A stretch of 64,000 bases of DNA from Strongylocentrotus droebachiensis (Eukaryota; Echinodermata; Echinoidea; Camarodonta; Strongylocentrotidae). The notes beneath the pieces were generated by a model that was not told the DNA's origin, ran no database searches, and worked only from the letters and a program-made list of their open reading frames with translations. The position numbers and the translations under genes are program-made. Location of the stretch: NCBI GenBank assembly GCA_035222895.1, contig JAVYIG010004984.1, forward strand, positions 1 to 64,000. Direction: 5' to 3'. Position 1 is the first letter of the stretch; each line of letters opens with the position of its first letter. Shown piece after piece: positions 46,957-56,288 of this stretch.

Positions 46957-47346
46957 GGGGGTGCAGGCAAGAGTGAGAAAAGGTCAGAATGAAACATAAA
47001 GAAATTAAATGAAGGATGCGAAGAGGAAAAGCATTTAGAAATGGTCAAAAGAGGCAAAGCTATTTAATATCTTCATTTCCTATAACTGTTATGAACTATT
47101 TATCTTTTTGCAGTTTTTCATCTCTTCAAAATGGAAGTCATGTAAATAAACATCCTAAATACGTTATTCATAAACAATTATTGATATTGGTCTCCCATCT
47201 TATTCTTTGTCAGCTATCGTCTGGGAAGATGCAGTTCCTGTGGTGATGAGGGCTGCCCATCAATGGGAATCAATGCTGAGATCAACCCGATAGAAGGCTC
47301 ATACTACCTCCGTACAAACGCCGAGTCTCTCTTCTGTATAGAATAG
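43094..47346 (+). CDS. Secreted pancreatic-lipase-superfamily enzyme, lipase E (329 aa, six exons)
   Basis: Exons 43094-43139 (MKILVLLFAFFHVYF leader), 43726-44012, 44439-44667, 45753-45883, 46316-46479 and 47214-47346. The CDS is 990 nt. Seen: VQAEEICYDDLGC mature start; oxyanion loop KILTHGFL, followed by GNYSEP (possible N-glycosylation site); nucleophile GYSLGGH (Ser about 167); Asp in GLDPAGP (about 190); His in VCSHMRG (about 258). Seven residues separate the lid cysteines; there is no PLAT domain. It lacks the seven-codon insert of B-D, like lipase A, and has a unique intron in the tail between CSDWD and YRLGR, filled with a GA microsatellite. A poly-C run lies just before the exon 2 acceptor. 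An AATAAA is at 47567. Confidence 0.92.
44172..44340 (-). repeat. Dispersed SINE-like/MITE repeat, copy 4 of 4
   Basis: Reverse-orientation copy ending only about 100 bp before the nucleophile exon of lipase E: TAGACCTCGCTGCATGGTCA, then GACCAATGGTCACCGATTAG, then TATAGAGGGCGCAAGTAGCT, then TAAGTAGTGCAGTGGG. Confidence 0.85.
45058..45367. mobile_element. hAT-type MITE with 8-bp target duplication
   Basis: Ends CAGGGGCGGCGAT and ATCGCCGCCCCTG, flanked by the perfect 8-bp duplication TACAACAC (45050-45057 and 45368-45375). The interior has poly-T, poly-C and TGCGAGGGAGCGTAGCGACC. It is a separate family from the 30288-30767 element (different subterminal sequence) but the same superfamily signature. 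It lies in intron 3 of lipase E, the equivalent position to the insertion in lipase B. Confidence 0.93.
46495..46960. repeat. GA-rich microsatellite/minisatellite
   Basis: AGAGAGAG, AGAGAAATGGAGAGA and GAGGAGGGAG units for about 450 bp, in the extra intron of lipase E. Frames within it are artefacts. Confidence 0.95.
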
Positions 47347-48597
47347 AATAGTGAACAAGAAAGATTTCAAGGACAATGAATACCCTCCCGGACAACTAAC
47401 CTCGGACAATCATCCCAGAAATGATCCCCTCGGACAATAACGCTTGGATAACTACCCCGGACCCTATACTCAGCCCTTTGAACAACCTTCCCCCTACACA
47501 ATAATATATATTTTATTTTTTGGTTGTTGAACGTTTGAGCCCTCCATAGACTATTGTATTGAGTCAAATAAAACATTTTATAAATCAATGAAATGGAGTC
47601 TTTCTTTAACTCAAATAAAACAAAATTCTTTTTAACACAATAATATAGCCCTCAATTCGTTATCCGAGTCATGATGTCATCTGGGGGTAGTTAGTAGTCC
47701 ATAGTAGTCTTGGGGCTTGTATTCGAGGGTTAATAACTTTTCCAGGGTGAAAGTTGCCCTAAGAGTATTTTTTGTTGTTGGGGGAACTGTTCTGAATTGT
47801 AGTTGTCTGGGAATACACATGACTGTGTTGTCTTTTATTTTGCTTTGGTGGGAGGTGTAATCTCTATTTCAATTTCAACTTCATTCCACAAGATATGTAA
47901 AGTATATAAAAATACATCAATGTACAATAAAATACATATATATTAGATACATAAAATGATAATAAATTAAAGATTTTTTGCTATCGTCTTTTTTTGAAAA
48001 CTTTTTATTTTACATGTTTTAGGTTAAATAGTCGCATTGCCGAGGTCGTATTTCTGTTTGTAATTTCTGTTTATAATCTCTTTATAAACAGTGCTCTCCC
48101 GAAAGCGCACAATAAAGCTTCGTTCAAAGAGATATCAATTTAGGAATGACTTCATATTATCTTCCAATTCTTCGTGATATTGAACGAATACCACATTGTA
48201 ATGATTACGATGTCGAATCCTCCTGCAACGTTATCAAACATTTAAATACCAAACCACTTATTATTATGTTCACAAAGTGAAAGTTAGAAGAATATTCAAA
48301 TAACGTTTTGTATAGTCCGACTATAAAGGAAATTTAACGTTATATTCATGCGTTTCATACAACGTAAATCATTACTTATCCCTAAATATATATCAATAAG
48401 TTTTCAACTGTTTTTGAAATCCACATTATTGATGTAATGACGTTATTAATCTTTTGTTTCTCACTGCCATAAGGTTAGGCGATAGCGTACATGTAGTTCT
48501 GTTTAAAATTTATGCCAATAAATAAGCATGGAAAATCATTTTAATATGCTCAAGTTTTTGTAACTAGCATAATTGAAGGGTAGAACCAAGATGAAGA
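47347..48597. other. Intergenic DNA downstream of lipase E
   Basis: Holds CGGACAAC/CCCC units at 47385-47480 (related to the minisatellite at 22.6 kb), the lipase E poly(A) signal (AATAAA 47567-47572) and GGGGGTAGT words at about 47685. The rest is AT-rich, with no gene. Confidence 0.65.
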
Positions 48598-48940
48598 GTG
48601 CTCAAAACTCAACTCTCCTCCAGAAAGCCAGACCATGTAAAGACGGATACAAGTTATGAGGGTAGGTTACATTGTGTCAAAGGGACAAAGACATGAAAGA
48701 GGGCTCCCAAAACAAAGGCCTAAATGGGACGGCCAGAACCACTTGGTAGTTTTATGTATGGGGCTTAAACTTAATAGAGGTGGTCTTTCCTGCGAAGTGG
48801 ATTATGAATGCACTTGGTCTTTCTATGGGGAAGGATTAAACAGATGCTCCGCTTTTCAAAGGGCATCTTAGCATCTGAGACTGGGCATCTTATCAGGGTA
48901 TAGATATTAGGGTACTTTAACTGGGACAATATTACACCAC
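48598..48940 (+). repeat. About 340-bp dispersed repeat, upstream copy
   Basis: Landmarks CTCAAAACTCAACTCTCCTC, then TTGTGTCAAAGGGACAA, then CTATGGGGAAGGATTA, then GGGCATCTT. The same landmarks recur in the same order and orientation at 53555-53930. The two copies bracket the DNA polymerase relic as direct repeats about 5 kb apart. Confidence 0.85.
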
Positions 48941-49811
48941 ACCCACTTTCTTTGGAAAATGAGGCACTTCATTCCTTATTAAAGAACAATATACAAAACC
49001 TAGTTAATTGTATGTACAGGTTTAAAGCGATATATGTGATTATTGTTCCAATTCCTCTTAAATCTCTCTCTCACACACATCTACAAATTAACTACATGCA
49101 ATCACTAATATTCTGACACATATTAGAAGCACAAACTGATAACACTTATTATAATAATACTTAAAAACTGAGTCTATTCTAAAGACATATACTAAAAAAC
49201 AAAAACAGTGGAGAATATTATGCAAATCAAACAAATGTTAACTAGCAGGTTAACGCAAATAGGCTCCTTATAGTTTTCTTTAAAAATCAACTACACTAAC
49301 CAATGAATGAGCAGTGATCCAATGAATAAAGCACTCAAACAATTTTTTTACTTTGTATCCAAATGAGTTTTAGACTTAATTTCCGTAAGTATATGAGTAG
49401 TATAAGAACGTCTAGAGAGTCATTAAGTGTATTATTTGTTATATGAATTATGAAATTAATTATGAAATATGTAAATCCATACCGTGTATGAAGTACAGAT
49501 TAATCCATAAATATGCTTAAATTGTGAATAAATTAAGTTGAAAGATATCTGTGACGTCATGGTGAGCTCTATAATCAACCATGTCGTCATAGAATTGCGA
49601 CAGGATTGCGAAGGGGGAAGGGGGAAGGGGGGTCGACAGGCATGGACTGGCTGGGGCTTGATGGGGCACGAATTGGGAGTAAAACAAACAGGGGGAATCA
49701 AGGGAAGAGCTATAAAGGGCGGAGGAGAAACGCCGTTTTCATAAAAAGAGCTACGGCATACACGCGTACGAAGATAATATTTCAACAAGGGAAGACAAAT
49801 CACACCATGTG

Positions 49812-50182
49812 TAAATTCAAATTCAAACTTTATTGATTTCAATCAAAACAGATCATGCTCATTTGTTTATACATTAGATTATACATTTCAAAGTTAAAGT
49901 GTAATATAGATAATTGAGTGTAAGAGTAAAGATAACAATAACCAGAAATGCAACAAATTAAAATACTACTGCATGTCTCACCTGATATATAATACAGGGA
50001 TGAGCATAAATTATATTACTCGTGATACTTTATACAATTTTCCCCTTTTCTTTTCAAATAAAAAGGGGAAAATACAACATGATATATTATATCTGTTTTA
50101 TGATTTCCAAACTTAGATGGTCCCGACAACTCGACCCTATTCCAAATCCAAACTCGTGGGAGACAGTGAGCATGGGAAGACA
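49812..50182 (+). repeat. About 370-bp dispersed repeat, copy 1
   Basis: Shares with 58803-59183, same orientation: TTCAAATTCAAA, TTTCAAAGTTA, GATAATTGAGTGT, ATAACAATAACCAG, TAAATTATATTACTCGT, GATGGTCCCGACAACTC and GAGACAGTGAGCATGGGAAG. Class unknown; no TIRs were found. Confidence 0.85.
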
Positions 50183-50419
50183 ATAACTTGAATTTTACAA
50201 TACTTAATTACATCGAGATTAATAATAACGGTAAAAACAATTAATGATCTACTAATTTCGTATATGGTAGTATTTCTAACACAATCATGTGTATTACAGC
50301 TGCACAAAAAGCCGATAGCGAATGGTGCCAAGGATTCCAGAAACAGGTGGAAAATGTGGACTTGCTTAATGGTGATCGAATAACTCTCGATCATCTATAT
50401 TTTCAAAGACATGGCCAAG

Positions 50420-52822
50420 GGGCAGGATGATACAGGTTTTTTAGGGGGAGTTATCTCGCACTGGGCCAGGCCCAAGATCTGATTGATACCTGGGGAATTT
50501 GAATGGAGAATTATAAAGGATGTCCGATTGGAAATTTTCCAAACTTATTAATGTATGGATACAGACTTGTGGAGTCATAACGCGATATGTGTTCATCCGT
50601 CGGTGCGACCCCAAAAAAAATGAATTCCTTGGGGTTCAGTGGATTTTAGACCATTTCTTTAAGGGCTTGAATAAGAGGCATCACTTTTGGCTTAATCCTC
50701 TCCCTATTCCAATCGTGTTCTCATACAGAAATGGCATTAATTTTGTATCCTGCATTCTGCAAAAGTTGAATCCTATGTAGTGCCTCATTGTATAGTACTC
50801 CCATCTTTGTATTACACTGCTGGTTGACGGTGTCAGGTTTATAACACACTTCACATCCATGAAAGTAACAACCCAATTCAAAGATGTATTTATCATCACC
50901 TAAATCTGCATACCCATCGACATATATAGCGCCCGTGAACTTCACGCTCACCGCCGTTGAAAGCATGGCGTATTTCTTTATTTCACTCTTGGCCCTTGTA
51001 ATGCAACAACTCCTCCGCTTTGACCGAATGGCGCTTGTGATTAGTACCCATCTGGGGTGTGGGGGGATTAGCCCTATGGTGTCGGGTTTAGGTAGTCGGT
51101 TCGGAAGAGTAGTCTGCAGGCACTCGGCAGAGTGAGACTTCGTAGAAAGGGGTCTATACCCTCCTCATTCGTTTTGATCTTACTTATTTCTTGAAGTGCT
51201 TCCTAAATATTTTACAGCGATCGTGTACAATCTTAACGTCACTCTGACAATACTCCAAAATTTCATGTTGGAAATTAAAGACGTACTGGTCTTTGGGCAT
51301 GTCGTCATACCATTCATTAATTTCATGGAGGACGTTTTTCATCATGAAACTTGTACCGTAGTACTTTTTGTCTGGTAGGGGACCTACATAATTTTCATTT
51401 TCCTCTTTATTGAATAGATGAGGGAAGAAACCTGTTTTCATTCCTTCGATGCCAAACGTTTTGGGTAATTTTGCTAGCCCCATCTGAAAGAAACTGAGGC
51501 TGTCTTTGACGACGATTTGGGGGTCTTTTGTACGTAGACTCATGATCCCCCCCCCCCATTCATGATGACTTCAGGGATGATCCCTTGACTAACCAGATGA
51601 TTGAGGATAAAATAAGAGTCATACGCCTTGGTGTTGTGGGCAATGGCCACGGCACCAGCGTGACTTTCAGAAAATAGCCATTCACAAAAATTGTCTAAGG
51701 TGTCCTTCCCATGAAAAAACATCTCCCTCTTACCCTCATGGTCACAAAATGGACAATAGTCATCGCCAGATTTGATGGTTAGACCAGACATGCAATTTGT
51801 ACATTCCCACGTAGCGTGGACGAGATTGGGAACATGGGATCCCGTGTTTTGGGTACATTCAAAGTAAAAAAAGATGTAAAGTTGACCCGGCTCAGGTAAC
51901 TCATCTTCCTCCCCAGAATTTTTGTCTTTTGATTTTTGTTTCTTTTTCTTCTTTTTTTTCTCAAATATTTCCATCATTATCTCTTCTTTCTTTGAAGGAA
52001 CGTAATATGGGCTCTCTTTTGTCACTTTCATGTAACAATCATGGGTGGGGCCATCTACATAATCTTTACAGGTTCTACAAAATATTTGCGAACAATCATG
52101 CTCATCCACCCGACCATGGAACACCTCTAAATCAAATATATCACGCTCCATTTTGGGCATTTCTTTTTGGTATTGCAGGCCGTAGAGTTGTTGAAGGGGG
52201 TAACGCTATGCAATAATTGATAGCAGGCGCTCCGTTTGAAAGGTCATTACATTTTGAACATATGCGAGGTCGAGGTGAGCGCTTGTCTCGATCGTTAGGA
52301 TCGCAATTATCCCAAAAGCAATCAGGGAACGTTTCACAACATTCGTGATACCGAGGGTCATTGAACACTTCCAAACATTTCTTGCAATAATTCTTCACAC
52401 ACAGAAATGCTTACATGTTTTTAATGACATTGTAGTGTGACGATTCTGTGAGATACAAGTGCAATGTTTTTTTCAGCGGGGAGACCGGCATATATCATAG
52501 CGTGTCTTTTACGACCTCTATAGATTACTAATCTGTACTCGGGGTGTAAGACCTCTTGAAATGTGGCATAATGCGTGGAATCCACTTCACCTAGTTCAAC
52601 ACCCGCCAGTTCATGGAGTTTTGCAGCTTCTTTTTTCAATCTCGCTGTAGGTTCTCTGTCTGTGCGAGACCATTGCCTGTATTTGATATTGTTGTTTGCA
52701 TAATATCTAGCAATAACTATAGCATTAATTTGCAAAGCATGTTTTGTCTTCTTTACTCGACGGTACGGTGATGATGGACCTTTTCCGAAAGGATGCCTCA
52801 CCATCTCACAAACGCAAACCAT
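50420..52822 (-). pseudogene. Relic of a protein-primed family-B DNA polymerase (Maverick/Polinton type)
   Basis: Read on the minus strand, in family order but across broken frames: an N-terminal block (FQEVLHPEYRLVIYRGRK), a cysteine-rich block (YCKKCLEVFNDPRYHECCE, ICSKCNDL), the exonuclease region (FFYFECTQ, AHNTKAYDSYF, YCQSDV), then GIDPFLRSLTLPSACRLLFR, FELGCYFHGCEVCY, palm motif A (YDSTSLYPYI at 50553-50582) and a GLAQCEITPPKK block near 50440-50480. Breaks: a stop after the N-terminal block near 52400, a frame change in an 11-C tract at 51547-51557, another near 51070, and stops near 51184 and 50720. Exo motif I has Tyr for the catalytic Asp. The YxDTD motif and all other Maverick genes (integrase, ATPase, capsid) are absent. 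Clearly dead; a related linear-plasmid or virus-like polymerase is the alternative. Confidence 0.88.
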
Positions 52823-52849
52823 CTATGTTACGGACATATCCACCCACGG

Positions 52850-53055
52850 GGTTGAGGACATTATGGAACCTGATTGTGAATCCCGGTTTCATAAAACATG
52901 ATATCAATAACAAGTTACAAGCTACTGTTATAAGCTACTGAAATCATGGCATGTGATTGTCTGAGAGCAAATTTGTCATAGAAATTTAGCACTTGTTATA
53001 GATAAAAAGTTTTATAAAACAGGCCCCTGATTGTGAATCCAGGTTTCATAATAAA
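52850..53055. mobile_element. Short MITE-like element bounded by CCTGATTGTGAATCC repeats
   Basis: CCTGATTGTGAATCCCGGTTT at the left and CCTGATTGTGAATCCAGGTTT at the right are direct copies. Between them are inverted TTTCATAAAAC/GTTTTATAAAAC and AATAACAAGTTAC/CACTTGTTATAG words. The interior resembles the GGGCCC-ended elements at 25345 and 57481 (TTATAAGCTA..TGAAAT). Confidence 0.55.
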
Positions 53056-53554
53056 GTCTTGATTATTCAGTACACACTCACTGCGTTCGAGAATGGCGTT
53101 AACAGCAAAGTCCTCATCACCGTCGCCGCCAGTTGCGAGTTGCCGGGCCGCCGTCGTCGAGGTCTTGGTTGACCTCGGCTTAAGGCTCCATCATAGCGAT
53201 CAGGCTGAAGCCATCGTCGTCATATTGTTGTCGTAGTCGTTGGTTGACTTGGTGTCGTGTTCGGTGTCGTTTTCAGCAGACAAGAGATATGTAAATGTTC
53301 ACTTCAGTTGCTGGTCCTGCTCACAGTGAGTTGAAGGAATCAAATACTACCTGCCCGGGTTCTCCACCATGTCGTGTTGGGATCGGTGTATGAATATGTT
53401 GGCAGTAGGAGAGGTATATACAATGAAGCTGCAAGGAGAGGCTTGTTATTCCGGAGGCATATATGAGAGTATTTATTATCTCCAAACTTTGGAGAATCAA
53501 ATCAGTCACATTATGTAAAACACAAACCAGCTAGAAAGATCTTGATCTAGTGGT
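53056..53554. other. Spacer with GTC/GTCGTCG simple sequence
   Basis: No gene. The stretch 53125-53275 is rich in TCGTCGTCG/TTGTCGTAG words (degenerate trinucleotide). The rest is unclassified. Confidence 0.5.
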
Positions 53555-53930
53555 GATCAAAACTCAACTCTCCTCCAGAAAGCCAAAACATGTATTTATA
53601 CAGAAGGATACAAGACAGTAATATGAGGGTGGGTTACATTGGTCATTGTGTCAAAGGGACAATGACATGAATGAGGGCCACCAAAACAAAGGCATAAATG
53701 GGCCTGTCAGAACAACAGAATACTTGGAAGTTTTATGTATGGAGCTTAACCATGAGAGGTGGTCTTTCATGGGAAGTGGCTTATGAATGCACTTGCTTTT
53801 TCTATGGGGAAGGATTACACCAATTGGCTTTTTAAGTGCATCTCAAATTGGGCATCTTGTCAGGGTATAAATATTACTTTATACCCGGACTTTATAATTA
53901 ACTGGGTTTTGGGACACTACCACGATAAAG
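53555..53930 (+). repeat. About 340-bp dispersed repeat, downstream copy
   Basis: Same family and orientation as 48598-48940, with small indels (for example an extra TTTATACAGAAGG word). Shared words include TTGTGTCAAAGGGACAA and CTATGGGGAAGGATTA. Confidence 0.85.
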
Positions 53931-54074
53931 GAACAATTTTCTCGTCACTATAATGTTTTTAACAAGATAGCGGTAGACCACTTTAATATCGATGGCTAAG
54001 ACTGGTTATGATTTTTGGACGGTACTGCATGCTTTGTATGGTCCGTCGTCCCACAAGATCCAGAAGCTGTATTA

Positions 54075-54235
54075 TCCCAGTTTTGGAAACGGCCCCTCTC
54101 AACAAAAATGGAATTAAACCTCTAAATATCAATCATGTGAAAGGATATGTTTTGACTAATACGTGATGAAACAAATTTTGCCGGGAAACCGCCTACTAAT
54201 TAATATATTTGATAAAATAATTATCATATCGATCC
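54075..54235. mobile_element. Degenerate third copy of TTAA-MITE family 2
   Basis: Carries AATCATGTGAAAGGATATG, TTTTGACTAATACGTGATGA and GCCGGGAAACCGCCTACTAA, as in the copies at 15.6 and 18.3 kb, but the terminal sequences are eroded. A stray CCTTACCTTTAA at about 54641 may be its displaced end. Confidence 0.75.
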
Positions 54236-55490
54236 GGCCTAGATAGATATCGCGGCAGCACTTCAACATTACAAGCATAATGCTTGAGTCCAAGGTTTCC
54301 TCCTCATTACTGCAGATAATTGTTAGCATCATATGTACTTAATGACTTGCCATTACATCGTTTTTATTACTGTTGTATCAATCGAATATTATGTACATGT
54401 TTTGTTACCTTGTATATGCCTTACTTTGTAAATTCTTTTCATATGCGGTTAATGTGGAAATAAAACCTAAATAAAAAATAAAAAAAAAACATTGAACATT
54501 GGGGCATATTGCTTTTTTGCGAATTAAGTTTGAAGTATATTGCCATCTAAACCTCTGAAGGCAATATTTAAACAATACTAAATGGATGATTTGCGTCCAA
54601 AACCCTCGAGCCGCAATTTAATCACTACCGGTCGGGTCCTTACCTTTAATGAAATAATGCAAGAGATCATGAATTTGCGTTTTAAGAGTTGTTTGAGCAC
54701 GAATTTTATGATATAATAGCAGCAGAATCATTTAATTGCCGCAGCACAAGCAGTCTTGCACAATAGGCCTATAAACATGTTGTACAATTGACGATGATGA
54801 CGGTGGTAATGGCGACGACGATTATGACATTGGTAATGATGGTGGTGGCAGATATGATGATGATTAATTCAGACTATCAGCTCTTAATTCAGATTTTAAC
54901 TGAGAAATTATAAAATTTTAAAGAATATATCCTACAACTTTGGCGGCGTAAACTCTTGAGGGAGCATATCCTTTCTTTGACTTTTATTCCTTTCTGCTTT
55001 GACGCCTTTTACTTTGAGTGGGTTATTTTGATAGCGCTCTTTTTGGGCTGCAGCATTACTGCCCCTCCCCCATATACGCCAGCATGCATGTCAAGTTGAA
55101 AAGTGCAGTAGATACTCACTAAAGTTCTCAAGCATATTCAGTCTTTTGTCGCTTTCTTCAAAACATCGCTGTCCAATACATTTAAATGTTCTTAATTAGC
55201 TCTGCAAAAATTGGTTTAGCATTTTTTGTTTAAAACATTAAAACAAGACCGTGTATCGCTAATTTGTGTAAAGATCTTCATTGAGATTTGTTTATCCCTC
55301 AAAACAAAGATATTCGATCATACAAAGGAGGACTAGAGTCCACAGAACTGAAACTACTGGTATCTCTTTGGTACTTGGTTGAGTCCCCTCGTCTAAAAAA
55401 AGGTCTAGCGCCATCTCTTGTTTTAAACATTACAATGAATTGATACTTTAGTATGCGCTTTTAATTTTGCGAGATTGGCGTTTTGCGAGA
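54236..55490. other. Intergenic DNA upstream of sideroflexin
   Basis: AT-rich, with an ATAAAAAATAAAAAAAA tail at about 54470, a GATGATGACGGTGGTAATGG simple stretch (54790-54860) and nothing gene-like on either strand. Confidence 0.6.
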
Positions 55491-55568
55491 TCCTCCGGCC
55501 GGCCGAAGACAGATCAACGACGCGACGCACCAACATTTAGAGCTCCTGTTGCTTAATTTGGAGGTACG
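55490..55568 (+). promoter_or_regulatory. Possible sideroflexin promoter / non-coding first exon
   Basis: A locally CpG-rich patch (CCTCCGGCCGGCCGAAGAC, then CAACGACGCGACGCACC) is followed at 55569 by a consensus donor GTAAGT. A matching acceptor, CCCCAAACAG, lies at 56225-56236, 52 bp before the sideroflexin ATG. Together they suggest a non-coding 5' exon spliced to the start-codon exon. The exon's 5' limit is unknown. Confidence 0.4.
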
Positions 55569-56288
55569 GTAAGTGTAAATCAATTCCGATATACCGTGAT
55601 TTGTTATGTGTATAGATACCAGTATCCTATAATCACAAGCGTTGTAAACTGTAAATGTTATCCCCTGTTTCGTTGTGATTCCTTAGACGCCATAGTGTGC
55701 CCAGTCCCACACGTATATTATGCCGTCAAGCCGTAAGCTATAAGTTTAGTCGATTGATTGATTGCGCTGCCGCAGCTCGGCTCAGGTGCCCGATTGCGCA
55801 CACCCATGACACACCCACCGGTGTTAATTGTGTGACACGCATGAGACAGGATATGGATATCATAACCATTATTGACAGCTGACCTTGTTAATCATGATGG
55901 GAATGAGTGCAGGCAGAGATTTTAGTTTAATTTCTTTTATAATTCCAGCGAAGGTCAATTTTTAGTCACCACGCCTGAATTAAGTAGATCTAGGCCTGAA
56001 TCTCAAGCCGAGGTCTAAACGTTAACAGTATTATTAACCTCATTACCGATTTAGCCCCAAAGAGTGCAGAGTGCAAGTGCTTTCACGCACATCATGCACA
56101 TGTGCAAAACAAACAGGAGAAAATAAGCTACATGTACAATTAGAATTAGTCTAGATCTATGTGTGGTTTAACGTTAACTTTAACTTGATGAAAAACTAAA
56201 TCGATACCTATGCTCTCCATTCCTTTCCCCAAACAGTTTTGATCAAATATCACATTCGGCAATACAGTAAATCATCTGAAACCTAAAG

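Noticed and set aside
50137..50394. 85-residue minus-strand frame just beyond the polymerase relic, considered as its C-terminal part
   Set aside because: I could not match it to palm or thumb motifs of protein-primed polymerases, and it overlaps the end of the 370-bp dispersed repeat.
48598..53930. LTR retrotransposon with the 340-bp direct repeats as LTRs
   Set aside because: No TG...CA ends, primer-binding site, polypurine tract, gag or reverse transcriptase; the enclosed relic is a DNA polymerase of another class.
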